From an uncultured Alistipes sp. (GTDB lineage: Bacteria > Bacteroidota > Bacteroidia > Bacteroidales > Rikenellaceae): 37,792 nt of DNA. The stretch spans positions 1 through 37,792 of the forward strand of contig CALUKK010000033.1 in assembly GCA_944321205.1 (NCBI GenBank), read 5' to 3'. Each line of letters starts with the position of its first letter. Within the stretch, counting starts at the first letter, position 1. The notes under the pieces are model-generated. The model made no database searches, was not told the DNA's origin, and saw only the letters and a list, made by a program, of their open reading frames with translations. Both the position numbers and the translations under genes were made by a program. Of this stretch, positions 15,045-23,958 are shown one piece after another.

Positions 15045-17924
15045 ATGATGAAAAAACTCTTTCTGGTTGACGCCTATGCGTTGATCTTCAAGTATTATTA
15101 CGCTTTTTTGGGGCGTCCCATGCGCAATCGTGCAGGGATGAACACCTCGGTGGTGTTCGGGTTCGTGAAGTTTTTGCGCGACATTCAGAAGCGAGAGCAT
15201 CCCGATTTGCTGGGTGTTGCGTTCGATCCTCCGGGAGGGAGTTTCCGTCGGGAGATCTTTCCCGAATACAAGGCCAACCGTTCGGAGACTCCCGAGGACA
15301 TCATACGTTCGGTACCCTATGTCAAACGGGTTCTGGAGGCGATGTGCATTCCGATTCTGGAGGTTGAGGGTTACGAGGCCGACGATGTGATCGGCACCCT
15401 TTCACAGAAGGGTGTCGAAGCGGGTTACGACGTCTATATGGTGACGCCCGACAAGGATTACGGACAACTGGTCCGGGACCATTGCCGGATCTACAAGCAG
15501 CGGGGATCCGAGGGCAGTATCGAGATTGTCGGGTGTGCGGAGATCCGTGAAAAGTACGGTATCGAGGATCCGCAGCTGGTTCGTGATATCCTGGCGTTGT
15601 GGGGGGATGCTTCGGACAACATTCCGGGGGTTCCGGGCATCGGTGAGAAGATCGCCTGCAAATTGGTCCGGGAGTGGGGCCCGGTTGAGAACATTCTCCG
15701 GAATGTCGACCGGATTCCCGGGAAACAGGGGGAAAAGATTGCCGGATGGGCCGATAATCTGCGTCTGGCCAAACGGTTGACCACCATCTGTCTCGATGTT
15801 CCGATCCCCTTCCGGGAGGAGGATCTTACGGTTTGCGAGCCGCATCTGAATGACTTGCGGGCGCTGTTTGCGGAGTTGGATTTCAAGGCTTTTCTGAACG
15901 ATCTGTCCAACCTGGCACCTCCGGAGCCGATTTCGGATGCACCGCGTCAGGAGGCACAGACCCAGTTGGCGGAGATGGCCCGTGCCAAATCCGCCGCGGT
16001 CCGGCGGGCAGCTCTGGCGGGTCAGGGAAATCTGTTCGGGGATCCGGTGGTTCTCGCATCGGTGGAGACACCGGTTCCGTCTGCGCGGTTGCAGGCCGAA
16101 GCCGAGGCGATGCATTTCGAAACGGCCCAGACCACGCCTCATGAATATACGTTGGTCGAGACGGACGACCACCTGCGGGAGGTGATCGACCGGGTAAGTC
16201 GCTACGGGGAGGTCTGCTTCGATACCGAGACGACGGGTCTCGACATCTTCAACGACCGGATCGTCGGACTCTCACTGGCCGTGGAGCCCTTCAAGGCGTG
16301 GTATATCCCCTTCAGGGAGGAGAATACGGCCCGATACGTGGAGATCATCCGTCCGCTCTTCGAGAACGAACGCATCGCCAAGATCGGCCAGAACATCAAG
16401 TTCGACCTGATGGTGCTGCGACAGTTGGGCATCACGATCCGGGGTCGCTTCTACGATACGATGATCCTCCACTATCTGCTCGATCCGGAGTCGCGTCACA
16501 ACATGAACATTCTGGCCGAGAAGTATCTGAACTACAAGCCGATTGAAATCGAGACGCTGATCGGCAAGGGCTCGAAACAGCTGACGATGGATCTGGTGAA
16601 CGTCGAACGCGTGAAGGAGTATGCGGCGGAGGATGCCGACGTGACGCTGCGGCTCAAGCAGGTACTCTACCCGATGGTCGAACAGATCGGACTTCATGAC
16701 CTCTATTTCGAGATCGAGGAGCCGATGATTGCCGTATTGGCCGACATCGAGATGGCGGGAGTGCGGATCGATTCGGACGCCCTGGCGAGCTATGCCGTGG
16801 AGTTGAACCGCAAACTCCAGGAGTTGGAGGCGGCCGTTCGCAGCGAGGCCGGCGAGCCGAATCTGAATATCAATTCGACCCGGCAGTTGGGGGAGGTTCT
16901 CTTTGCGAAGATGCGTATTGCCGAGAAACCGAAGATGACCAAAACCAAGCAGTTCTGCACCGACGAAGAGTACCTTCAGAGTTTTGCGCACAAACATCGG
17001 ATCGTCGATCTGATCCTCGAATACCGGGGAGTGAAGAAGCTTTTGTCGACCTATGTGGAGGCTCTTCCGCAGCTGGTCAACCGTCGCACGGGGCGTATCC
17101 ATACGTCATTCAACCAGGCCGTGACGGCTACCGGACGCCTCTCGTCGACGAATCCCAATCTGCAAAATATTCCCGTACGGGATGAAATGGGGCGTCGCAT
17201 TCGCAAGGCCTTCATCCCTTCGGATGAGGATCATCTGCTTCTGTCGGCGGATTACAGCCAGGTGGAGCTTCGTCTCATGGCTCATCTTTCGGGTGACGAG
17301 GCTCTCATTGCGGCCTTCGAACACGGGGAGGATGTCCATGCCTCGACGGCCGCCCGTCTCTTCAACAAACCGATCAGTGAGGTGACTCCCGAGGAGCGGC
17401 GACGGGCCAAGACGGCCAATTTCGGGATTATCTACGGCATTTCGGCCTTTGGGTTGAGCCAGCGGCTGGAGATTCCGCGCAAGGAGGCCCGGGAGATCAT
17501 CGACGGTTATTTTGCCTCCTATCCCAAGGTCCGGGAGTATATGGAGCAGGTGGTGGAGAAGGCCCGCAGGGATGGTTTCGTGACGACGATTTTCGGACGG
17601 CGCCGTTATTTGAACGATATCACGTCGCACAATGCCGTGGCGCGCGGCCTGGCCGAGCGCAATGCCGTGAATGCTCCGATCCAGGGGTCGGCGGCCGACA
17701 TCATGAAGATCGCCATGATCAACGTTCATCGGCGTTTTGCGGCCGAGGGGATCCGTTCGAAGGTGATCCTGCAGGTGCACGACGAACTGGTGGTTGACAT
17801 GCTCCGTACGGAGCAGGAGCAAGTCGTGAAGATCGTCACCGAATGCATGGAGTCGGCCGCGACGCTCAAGGTCCGTTTGATTGCCGATGCCGGTATCGGC
17901 AACAACTGGCTCGAAGCCCATTGA
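15045..17924 (+). CDS. polA: DNA polymerase I
   Basis: A 959-residue three-domain repair polymerase that fills gaps and removes RNA primers. The 5' nuclease domain covers about residues 1-300 (YKANRSETPE, TPDKDYGQL). The 3'-5' exonuclease appears intact: FDTETTGLD near 391, GQNIKFDLMVL, and YAAEDADVTL. Polymerase motifs A (DYSQVELRL, about 735), B (RRAKTANFGIIYG) and C (QVHDELVVD, about 910) are all present. The start is ATG 15045 or the adjacent ATG 15048 (MKKLFLVDAYAL); an upstream frame from 14994 overlaps queD and is not family-like. No Shine-Dalgarno is visible. It is probably co-transcribed with queD and the aldo/keto reductase. Confidence 0.97.
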   Translation: MMKKLFLVDAYALIFKYYYAFLGRPMRNRAGMNTSVVFGFVKFLRDIQKREHPDLLGVAFDPPGGSFRREIFPEYKANRSETPEDIIRSVPYVKRVLEAMCIPILEVEGYEADDVIGTLSQKGVEAGYDVYMVTPDKDYGQLVRDHCRIYKQRGSEGSIEIVGCAEIREKYGIEDPQLVRDILALWGDASDNIPGVPGIGEKIACKLVREWGPVENILRNVDRIPGKQGEKIAGWADNLRLAKRLTTICLDVPIPFREEDLTVCEPHLNDLRALFAELDFKAFLNDLSNLAPPEPISDAPRQEAQTQLAEMARAKSAAVRRAALAGQGNLFGDPVVLASVETPVPSARLQAEAEAMHFETAQTTPHEYTLVETDDHLREVIDRVSRYGEVCFDTETTGLDIFNDRIVGLSLAVEPFKAWYIPFREENTARYVEIIRPLFENERIAKIGQNIKFDLMVLRQLGITIRGRFYDTMILHYLLDPESRHNMNILAEKYLNYKPIEIETLIGKGSKQLTMDLVNVERVKEYAAEDADVTLRLKQVLYPMVEQIGLHDLYFEIEEPMIAVLADIEMAGVRIDSDALASYAVELNRKLQELEAAVRSEAGEPNLNINSTRQLGEVLFAKMRIAEKPKMTKTKQFCTDEEYLQSFAHKHRIVDLILEYRGVKKLLSTYVEALPQLVNRRTGRIHTSFNQAVTATGRLSSTNPNLQNIPVRDEMGRRIRKAFIPSDEDHLLLSADYSQVELRLMAHLSGDEALIAAFEHGEDVHASTAARLFNKPISEVTPEERRRAKTANFGIIYGISAFGLSQRLEIPRKEAREIIDGYFASYPKVREYMEQVVEKARRDGFVTTIFGRRRYLNDITSHNAVARGLAERNAVNAPIQGSAADIMKIAMINVHRRFAAEGIRSKVILQVHDELVVDMLRTEQEQVVKIVTECMESAATLKVRLIADAGIGNNWLEAH

Positions 17925-17962
17925 GAGGGGGACAATTGAAACGCCGATAAATTCATAAAAGC

Positions 17963-18967
17963 ATGATCGAACCTGTTTACAATCCTTCGCCGACGCGTTA
18001 CGATGCCGGCATGATCTATCGCCGGGCCGGACGCAGCGGCATTCAACTGCCGATGCTCTCGTTGGGGCTGTGGCACAACTTCGGGAGCCATCAGACCTTT
18101 TCGAAGGTCCGGGAGATGGCCCATTACGCCTTCGATCGAGGCATCGTGCACTTCGATCTGGCAAACAACTACGGTCCGGAATACGGTACGGCGGAGGAGA
18201 ATTTCGGGCGATTGATGGAGACGTCGTTCCGTCCCTACCGCGACGAACTCTTCGTCTCGTCGAAGGCCGGATACGACATGTGGCCGGGACCCTACGGCAA
18301 CTGGGGTTCGCGCAAATACCTCATGGCGAGTCTCGACCAGAGTCTTCGTCGCATGAAACTCGACTACGTGGATCTTTTCTATTCGCACCGTTACGATCCC
18401 GCCACGCCGCTCGAAGAGACCCTGCAGGCGCTGGTGGACATTGTCCGCGGCGGCAAGGCGCTCTATGTGGGGCTGTCGCGTTATCCGTTGGAGGCGGCGC
18501 GCTTTGCGTTCGATTATCTGGCGGCACGCGATGTGCCGTGTCTGCTCTTTCAGGATCGGTACAACCTGCTTGACAGGACTCCGGTCGAATCGGGAGTCTT
18601 AGATCTTGCGACGGCGGCCGGATCGGGATTCATCGTCTTCTCACCCCTGGCCCAGGGGCTTCTGACCAACCGCTATCTGAACGGGATCCCGGCCGATTCG
18701 CGGATGGCCGAGGATCGGACTTTGCATCGTGACATTCTGGATGAAACGATGCTGCGGCGTCTTCGGGGTCTTGATGCCCTGGCCGGAGAACGGGGCCAGA
18801 CGTTGGCCGAGATGTCCTTGTCGTGGCTGCTGCGGGACGAACGCATCACGTCGGTGATTATCGGCGCCAGCTCGACGGCTCAGATCGAGGACAACCTTCG
18901 GGCCCTGCAACGGCTCGATTTTTCGCCCGAGGAGCTGACCCGGATCGAGACGCTGTTGCAGCTTTGA
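17963..18967 (+). CDS. Aldo/keto reductase, YghZ-like
   Basis: A 334-residue NADPH-dependent reductase with the TIM-barrel tetrad visible: Asp and Tyr in FDLANNYGPEYG, Lys in VSSKAGYDMW, and His in FYSHRYDPATPLEE. YDMWPGPYGNWGSRKYL and SLDQSLRRMKLDYVDLFYSH are close to the L-glyceraldehyde 3-phosphate reductase YghZ/GpR subgroup. Such enzymes reduce small toxic aldehydes; the real substrate is unknown. It follows polA by 38 bp and ends at a strong bidirectional terminator. Confidence 0.9.
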   Translation: MIEPVYNPSPTRYDAGMIYRRAGRSGIQLPMLSLGLWHNFGSHQTFSKVREMAHYAFDRGIVHFDLANNYGPEYGTAEENFGRLMETSFRPYRDELFVSSKAGYDMWPGPYGNWGSRKYLMASLDQSLRRMKLDYVDLFYSHRYDPATPLEETLQALVDIVRGGKALYVGLSRYPLEAARFAFDYLAARDVPCLLFQDRYNLLDRTPVESGVLDLATAAGSGFIVFSPLAQGLLTNRYLNGIPADSRMAEDRTLHRDILDETMLRRLRGLDALAGERGQTLAEMSLSWLLRDERITSVIIGASSTAQIEDNLRALQRLDFSPEELTRIETLLQL

Positions 18968-18990
18968 GAGGATGTCTGTTCTGTAAAATG

Positions 18991-19025
18991 AAAGCGCCGG
19001 ACCTGAGGATCAGGTCCGGCGCTTT
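18991..19025. terminator. Bidirectional intrinsic terminator
   Basis: Two perfect 16-bp arms (AAAGCGCCGGACCTGA and complement) around GGA sit between the convergent aldo/keto reductase and beta-barrel genes. Confidence 0.93.
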
Positions 19026-19042
19026 TGCCACAGGGCGGACGG

Positions 19043-19669
19043 TTAGAAAGAGACGCCGACGCGGATTCCGAAGTTGTTGATGTTGTTGACCTTGTAGATC
19101 AGCACATCGCCTTCGTTGGTCGCGTAGTTGTAATAGAGAGCCACGTGGAAGCCCATGCGGTAGTCGGGACGCGGGAAGATCGACACCCCGACCTCGGGCG
19201 AGAGGTAGAAGCCCCAGGTTTCCGTGTATTGGCGTACGACGTAATAATAGGAGGATAGTTCGGCATAACAAGCACCCAGCTTCATGCCAACATACGGCTG
19301 GAATACACTGTCTGTAAGCCAGTTGTAACGCGTCGTAACACCGAACGGCAGTTGGAAGAGCGCGTGTTTCTGATTGGTTGTCAGGGCGGATCCGCTGCCC
19401 AGATCGAGCGTCTGACGGTCGATGCTCTCCAGATTGGTCTGATAGGAGATGAAGGGACCTACGGTGATGGCCGGCGTAACGAAGTATCCACCTTCGAAGT
19501 TCATTCCCCAGCCGGATGTTTTATCGGCGAAATCGTTGCCCAGGGGAACCCCCATCTGCCAGTCGACATTGATGTAGGTATTGGGTATCAACTGTGCTTT
19601 TCCGGGCATCGCGGCAGCCAGCATGACGACGCTGAAAGCTATGGTTTTGAAGTATTTCAATGTTTTCAT
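19043..19669 (-). CDS. Outer-membrane beta-barrel protein
   Basis: A 208-residue protein with a signal peptide ending near AMPGKA-Q. Alternating aromatic/hydrophobic strands follow (GYFVTPAITVGPFISYQ, RYNWLTDSVFQPYVGMK, FHVALYYNY), and the C-terminal phenylalanine (GIRVGVSF) is typical of barrels inserted by Bam. The size suggests an eight-stranded barrel of the porin/OmpX-like kind. The function is unknown. It lies 22 bp downstream of the DUF4136 lipoprotein gene, suggesting the two act together in the outer membrane. Confidence 0.82.
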   Translation of the reverse strand: MKTLKYFKTIAFSVVMLAAAMPGKAQLIPNTYINVDWQMGVPLGNDFADKTSGWGMNFEGGYFVTPAITVGPFISYQTNLESIDRQTLDLGSGSALTTNQKHALFQLPFGVTTRYNWLTDSVFQPYVGMKLGACYAELSSYYYVVRQYTETWGFYLSPEVGVSIFPRPDYRMGFHVALYYNYATNEGDVLIYKVNNINNFGIRVGVSF

Positions 19670-19691
19670 GATCGGAGTTTTTAGAGTTGGA

Positions 19692-20333
19692 CTATTTGGT
19701 CAGATAGGGAGACTGTTCGAAGGCCTGATCCACGCCGTCGATCGTACGCTGGAGATTGAGTTCGGTATCGTCGGTCAGCAGGCCTCCGATGAAGCTGTCC
19801 CAGATGACGGGGAGTTTCCGGCCATTCTCCTGTTCGGCCTCCAGATCGAGCATCTCCATGAGCAGGGATCCGGCCGTATATCCGTAGTATACGCTGTAAG
19901 GATAGTGCCATCCGACCCAGTTTCCCCAATATCCGGGAGCCCAGTAATAGGGATAGTACCACCACCAGTAGGGATTGTCATATCCGACGAAATAGGTGAC
20001 CTTTCGTACGTAGCTGAGTTGGATTCCGACGTTTGCGAGCTCTTTGTCATCGCTGCGCGTGTATCCGGCGTTGTCCATCCGGGCGACCACGGCATCGATG
20101 ATCGACAGGGCGTCGTCATCTTTCCAATACTCGGTTTTGTCGCTGTTTCCGATCACCAGGATGCTGTCCGGGAGATAGTAGGTTTCGATAGCGGAGAAGT
20201 CGGTTCCGGAATCGTGGGCGGTGTAGACCAGATAGTCCCTGTGGAGATCCGACGTCGAGGGGTCTTTCTGGCACGAGCAGAACGCAACTGCTGCGAGTGC
20301 GAACGCAATGTAACGGAGATGTTTGACGTTCAT
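19692..20333 (-). CDS. DUF4136 lipoprotein
   Basis: A 213-residue predicted lipoprotein. I chose ATG 20333 (MNVKHLRYIAFALAAV) because it places a signal peptide and lipobox (AFCSC-Q, probable Cys21) at the N-terminus; a longer reading from 20405 has no signal at its start. The body matches the DUF4136 pattern known from Bacteroidota: DYLVYTAHD, TYYLPDSILVIG, EYWKDDDA, then a Trp/Tyr-rich stretch (YDNPYWWWYYPYYWAPGYWG) and a final GLL region. Biochemical role is unknown. It leads a two-gene unit with the beta-barrel protein. Confidence 0.85.
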   Translation of the reverse strand: MNVKHLRYIAFALAAVAFCSCQKDPSTSDLHRDYLVYTAHDSGTDFSAIETYYLPDSILVIGNSDKTEYWKDDDALSIIDAVVARMDNAGYTRSDDKELANVGIQLSYVRKVTYFVGYDNPYWWWYYPYYWAPGYWGNWVGWHYPYSVYYGYTAGSLLMEMLDLEAEQENGRKLPVIWDSFIGGLLTDDTELNLQRTIDGVDQAFEQSPYLTK

Positions 20334-20427
20334 GATGTTTTTGATTTTTGGTTTGCTCTTGGCACCCACCCCAAAATTCATTCCCGGATGGTTGTTTTTT
20401 TGCAACCCGGGCCGAACGGGGCATGAA

Positions 20428-20462
20428 AAAACCGGAAATCCGCAATCTGGATCTCCGGTTTT
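20428..20462 (-). terminator. Intrinsic terminator of folE
   Basis: AAAACCGGA-A-ATCC pairs with GGAT-C-TCCGGTTTT (one mismatch) around a seven-base loop. On the - strand it ends in a T-run, 26 bp past folE. Confidence 0.85.
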
Positions 20463-20487
20463 GTGGAAAAGACTGTAATTCGGGCTG

Positions 20488-21096
20488 CTACCGGTATTTA
20501 TGGGAGATAAGGGTCATGAACTCCTCCCGGGTCCGGTGGTCGGAGAGGAAGATTCCCGTAAAGGCGGAGGTGGTGGTTGCGGACTGTTGTTTTTCGATGC
20601 CGCGCATCTGCATGCACATGTGGCTTGCTTCGATCACGACAGCCACCCCCATCGGGCTCAGAGCCTCCTGGATACAGTCGCGGATCTGGACCGTCAACCG
20701 CTCCTGAACCTGCAGACGCCGGGCGAAGCACTCCACCACGCGGGCGATTTTTGACAGTCCGGTGATATATCCGTTGGGGATGTAGGCCACGTGGGCCTTT
20801 CCGTAGAAGGGCAGCATGTGGTGTTCGCAGAGCGAATAGAGTTCGATGTCCTTGACAAGAACCATCTGTTTGTACTCTTCGCGGAAGGTGGCCGAGCGGA
20901 TGATCTCCAGGGGGTTTTCGTCGTATCCCTTCGTGAGGAACGACATGGCCTTGGCGACCCGTTCGGGGGTCTTCAGAAGCCCTTCGCGCGCGGGATCCTC
21001 GCCCAACAGACGCAGGATCTCGGTATAGTGACTTTTGAGGGCTTCGATCGTTGCGGGATCGAAACGCTCCTCCTTTTCATACAGTTTTGTCTCCAT
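20488..21096 (-). CDS. folE: GTP cyclohydrolase I
   Basis: FolE opens GTP to 7,8-dihydroneopterin triphosphate, the first step of folate synthesis and the source of QueD substrate. The 202-residue protein has the zinc ligands Cys90 and His93 ([10 protein letters not shown]) and Cys161 (SHMCMQMRG), plus the substrate-binding [11 protein letters not shown] and AKVHVAYIP-like AHVAYIPNG segments. Its ATG at 21096 is only six bases after a perfect TATCTTTGC box, so the mRNA is probably leaderless. It lies 19 bp downstream of the Gfo/Idh/MocA gene and has its own terminator. Confidence 0.96.
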   Translation of the reverse strand: METKLYEKEERFDPATIEALKSHYTEILRLLGEDPAREGLLKTPERVAKAMSFLTKGYDENPLEIIRSATFREEYKQMVLVKDIELYSLCEHHMLPFYGKAHVAYIPNGYITGLSKIARVVECFARRLQVQERLTVQIRDCIQEALSPMGVAVVIEASHMCMQMRGIEKQQSATTTSAFTGIFLSDHRTREEFMTLISHKYR

Positions 21097-21102
21097 GATG
21101 GG

Positions 21103-21111
21103 GCAAAGATA
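21103..21111 (-). promoter_or_regulatory. -7 promoter box touching folE
   Basis: TATCTTTGC on the - strand ends six bases before the folE ATG, inside the 19-bp gap to the upstream gene. Confidence 0.7.
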
Positions 21112-21115
21112 CGAA

Positions 21116-22099
21116 TTATTTCATGATCTGGTCGATGACCCACGAGGTGCGGGCGGCGGAGCGTCCGGTCGAGGGGCATTCTCCGGTACCGCGGAGTTCG
21201 TCGACGATGGTTTCGATCAACGGACCCTGGATGTATTTCGGGGATTCCGTTTCGAAGTGTTCGCGGCCTTCCGGCGTGGTGAGTTCGATGGGTGAGAAGT
21301 CGAAGGTACTGAAGCGCAAGGAGCCCTTGCTTCCGACGATGCGTACGGAATCCTCCCTCTCTTCGGGCTGTGCGACGAAACTCCAGAGTCCGGTTCCGAG
21401 GATCCCCGCGCGGAAATGCAGCAGTGCGGCGACCGTGTCAGTCACTTCGTAGAATCCTCCCAGATTGTTTTTGGAGCCCTCTGCGGCAGCGATCTCTCCG
21501 AGCAGGAAGTCCAGAATATCGAGCGTGTGGGGAGCCATGTCGTAGAAATAGCCGTCCCCTCCGACTTCGCGGCGCAGGCGCCACGGCAGATGCTCCGGAT
21601 CGCGGTCTTCGGGGCCTGCGGGGCGCAGATAGCGCACCTCGACGCGTTGCGGGGTACCGATGCGGCCGTTCTCGAGCAGCTCCTTCACCTTCCGGAAATA
21701 GGGCAACGCACGCCGATAATAGGCCACATAGAGCGTCTGGTTGCAGCGTGCGGCCACGGCGAGCATCTCCCGACATTCGTCGTAGTTCATGGCCATGGGT
21801 TTTTCGACATAGACGGGCTTCCCGGCCTCCATGACACGGATGGCCAGTTCGCGATGCGATGCGGGCGGCGTGGCGACGTAGACGATGTCGACTTCGGGAT
21901 CGGCGATCAGTGCGTCGGCATCGGTGTAGTAGCGACCCACGCCGTGACGGCGGGCGAAATCGGCGGCCTTGGCCCCGTCGCGCCGCATGACGGCCACCAG
22001 TTCGGAGTGGTCGGTCAGATACATCGGAGGTCCGCTCTTGCGTTCGCAGACGTCGCCGCACCCCAGAATGCCCCAATGAACGGTCTGCCTGTTTTTCAT
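21116..22099 (-). CDS. Gfo/Idh/MocA-family oxidoreductase
   Basis: A 327-residue NAD(P)-dependent dehydrogenase of the glucose-fructose oxidoreductase family. The Rossmann motif is [16 protein letters not shown] near the N-terminus, followed by [20 protein letters not shown] and the catalytic [11 protein letters not shown]. The His of [16 protein letters not shown] matches the usual active-site position. The substrate, likely a sugar or cyclitol, cannot be read. ATG 22099 is chosen because it overlaps the rdgB stop (ATGA) and starts the fold correctly; a longer frame from 22213 overlaps rdgB. Confidence 0.9.
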   Translation of the reverse strand: MKNRQTVHWGILGCGDVCERKSGPPMYLTDHSELVAVMRRDGAKAADFARRHGVGRYYTDADALIADPEVDIVYVATPPASHRELAIRVMEAGKPVYVEKPMAMNYDECREMLAVAARCNQTLYVAYYRRALPYFRKVKELLENGRIGTPQRVEVRYLRPAGPEDRDPEHLPWRLRREVGGDGYFYDMAPHTLDILDFLLGEIAAAEGSKNNLGGFYEVTDTVAALLHFRAGILGTGLWSFVAQPEEREDSVRIVGSKGSLRFSTFDFSPIELTTPEGREHFETESPKYIQGPLIETIVDELRGTGECPSTGRSAARTSWVIDQIMK

Positions 22100-22686
22100 G
22101 GCTTTGCCTTTTCGAGTGAATGGAGGTATGCGGCGAGTTTGCGGACGGCACGTCCGCGGTGTGAAACGGCATTTTTCTCTTCGGGCGACATCTCGGCGAA
22201 GGTCCGTTCGCAACCGTCGGGGATGAACAGCGGGTCGTAGCCGAAGCCTTCGTGACCGGCTTCGTGATCGATGATACGACCCTCGACGACCCCTTCGAAT
22301 AGGTGCTCCTCACCGTTGAGGATCAGCGAGATGACCGTGCGGAAGCGGGCTCGTCGGTCGCTCTTCCCCTCGAGGTTGCGGAGCAGCAGACGGTTGTTGG
22401 CCGCAAAGTCGTGGCCGTCGGTGGCATAGCGGGCCGAATGGACACCCGGAGCACCACCCAGAGCGGCGACTTCCAGTCCCGTATCATCGGCAAAGCAGTC
22501 CTGTCCGGTTCTTTCATAGAGGTAATGAGCCTTTTGGGAGGCGTTTCCTTCGAGGGTCTCCTGCTCTTCGGGAATCTCCTCGGTGATGCCGCACTGACGG
22601 GGCGTCACGAGGGTGAAGCCTTCGCCCAGCACGGCCTGTACCTCACTGAGCTTATGGGCGTTGTTGGTGGCGAATATGATCTTCAT
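22096..22686 (-). CDS. rdgB: Non-canonical purine NTP pyrophosphatase (RdgB/HAM1)
   Basis: This 196-residue enzyme hydrolyses ITP, dITP and XTP to monophosphates, keeping deaminated purines out of nucleic acids. It starts with the diagnostic IIFATNNAHKLSEV. It also contains FADDTGLEVAALGGAPGVHSAR-type residues (positions 65-86), EGFGYDPLF and VSHRGRA. The length is normal. It is coupled by ATGA overlap to the Gfo/Idh/MocA gene and follows the ABC gene by 36 bp. A TACCTTCGC box at 22713-22721 (- strand) is one base off consensus. Confidence 0.96.
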   Translation of the reverse strand: MKIIFATNNAHKLSEVQAVLGEGFTLVTPRQCGITEEIPEEQETLEGNASQKAHYLYERTGQDCFADDTGLEVAALGGAPGVHSARYATDGHDFAANNRLLLRNLEGKSDRRARFRTVISLILNGEEHLFEGVVEGRIIDHEAGHEGFGYDPLFIPDGCERTFAEMSPEEKNAVSHRGRAVRKLAAYLHSLEKAKP

Positions 22687-22722
22687 GATGCTGGTTTGGT
22701 TTCGATTCGGCTGCGAAGGTAG

Positions 22723-23379
22723 TCAATTTTCCGGAATTCCCGAACCGGGTTCTCCGTCGCAGCCCAGTTGTCCGAGTTCGTAGTGTTCGTAGCGGGCTCT
22801 GACTCCCCCGCCGCCCAGGAGATAGAGGTCGTCGCAGACCCCTTCGAGCGGAGTGATCCGGTTCGAGGTGAGGATGACGGTCCGCTCTTCGGCTCCCAGA
22901 TGGAGCAGGAGTTGCTGCATGACGAAGATCCGTTCGGGAGCCAGTTCCCGGAAAGGGTCGTCGAGCAGCAGGATGCGTTTGCCGCGCATGAGCGTGAGGA
23001 TGATGCCGAGATGTTTGCGGGCCTCGGGGCTCATTGTTGCAGCCTGGGCATCGAGCGGAACGGGGAAACGGCGGATCAACGCTTCGGGGTTGACCTTGTG
23101 GTCGAAGTAACGGATCAACCCGATGCAGTCGCGGGCCGTGAGTCCGGGCCAGAAGTGCGGATCGGCCTCCAGGAAGGCCATATCCTGGTGCTGGAGCGGA
23201 TGCCCGGCCTCGGAGATCGAACCCGCCTCGGGTTGCAATACGCCGTAAATGGCCCGCAACAGAGTACTGCGGCCCTCTCCCACCACTCCATGAACGGCAT
23301 TCTTCGGCAGATGCATCGTCACACCGTCGAGCAGCGTGCGTTTTCCTTCGCGGATGCGTAACGAATCAATCGTAATCAT
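22723..23379 (-). CDS. Degenerate ABC-type ATPase subunit
   Basis: A 218-residue protein with the overall ABC ATPase plan, but every catalytic landmark is altered. Walker A reads GVVGEGRST (31-39), with Arg37 for the invariant Lys. The signature LSGGQ is replaced by MSPEA (116-120). Walker B is ILLLDDP, with Asp141 where the catalytic Glu stands. The switch His is Asn173 (LTSNRI), and the Q-loop is not recognisable. Nucleotide hydrolysis is therefore doubtful; a structural or regulatory role is possible. It overlaps the membrane protein gene by 14 bp, so the two probably form one complex. The frame is intact, which argues against a dead gene. Confidence 0.8.
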   Translation of the reverse strand: MITIDSLRIREGKRTLLDGVTMHLPKNAVHGVVGEGRSTLLRAIYGVLQPEAGSISEAGHPLQHQDMAFLEADPHFWPGLTARDCIGLIRYFDHKVNPEALIRRFPVPLDAQAATMSPEARKHLGIILTLMRGKRILLLDDPFRELAPERIFVMQQLLLHLGAEERTVILTSNRITPLEGVCDDLYLLGGGGVRARYEHYELGQLGCDGEPGSGIPEN

Positions 23380-23953
23380 GGAGGAAACGGTTGAGGTTGC
23401 GTTCGGCCCTCAGGGCATAGCTGACCGTCAGACAGAGGCTCAGGGGCAGCAACACGGGAATGATGAATCCCGCACTTCCGAGGCGTGCGGCCAGGGGTTG
23501 CCGGCGGGATGTGTCGGGAAGATAGTGTGCGTATTTCGCCACGACGGCATAAAGCAGGGCCAGGGCCGAGAGCGGGGCCCATGCTGCGGCAATCCATGCC
23601 GTGCGGGGATGTGCGAGGATGGCCAGCAGGGCGAACGGCAGCGTCAGCAGGAAATAGTTTCTCCAGGCTGTGAGCACTTTGCGGACAAGCAGCCGGCACG
23701 GGCCCATTTCCGGGAGTTGGAGCAGCTCCCGGGGTTCGTTGTCGAGGTAGAAGGCTCCGGCGGCCACGGCGGCCACATAGAGTCCCGGGAATCCGGCGAT
23801 CGGCAACAGGATGCAGAGTATCAGTCCTCCGGCGATGATCCATACGGTCGGGGCATGGCGCCGCAGTCCGGCGGTCCATTCGGGAGAGCCGCCGAGCAGT
23901 TCGGGCCGGATCCAGCGTCCGGCATAGATTCGTTTGGGATTCGGGGCGGGCAT
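23366..23953 (-). CDS. Multi-pass membrane protein partnered with the ABC-like ATPase
   Basis: A 195-residue protein beginning MPAPNPKRIYAGRW at ATG 23953, five bases after the HAD gene. It has about five hydrophobic segments, near residues 37-54, 56-70, 99-114, 117-138 and 160-181. Between them lies a cytoplasmic-looking DNEPRELLQLPEMG. I recognise no family. Position and 14-bp overlap with the ABC-like gene suggest it is the permease partner. Confidence 0.75.
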   Translation of the reverse strand: MPAPNPKRIYAGRWIRPELLGGSPEWTAGLRRHAPTVWIIAGGLILCILLPIAGFPGLYVAAVAAGAFYLDNEPRELLQLPEMGPCRLLVRKVLTAWRNYFLLTLPFALLAILAHPRTAWIAAAWAPLSALALLYAVVAKYAHYLPDTSRRQPLAARLGSAGFIIPVLLPLSLCLTVSYALRAERNLNRFLHDYD

Positions 23954-23958
23954 TTCGA

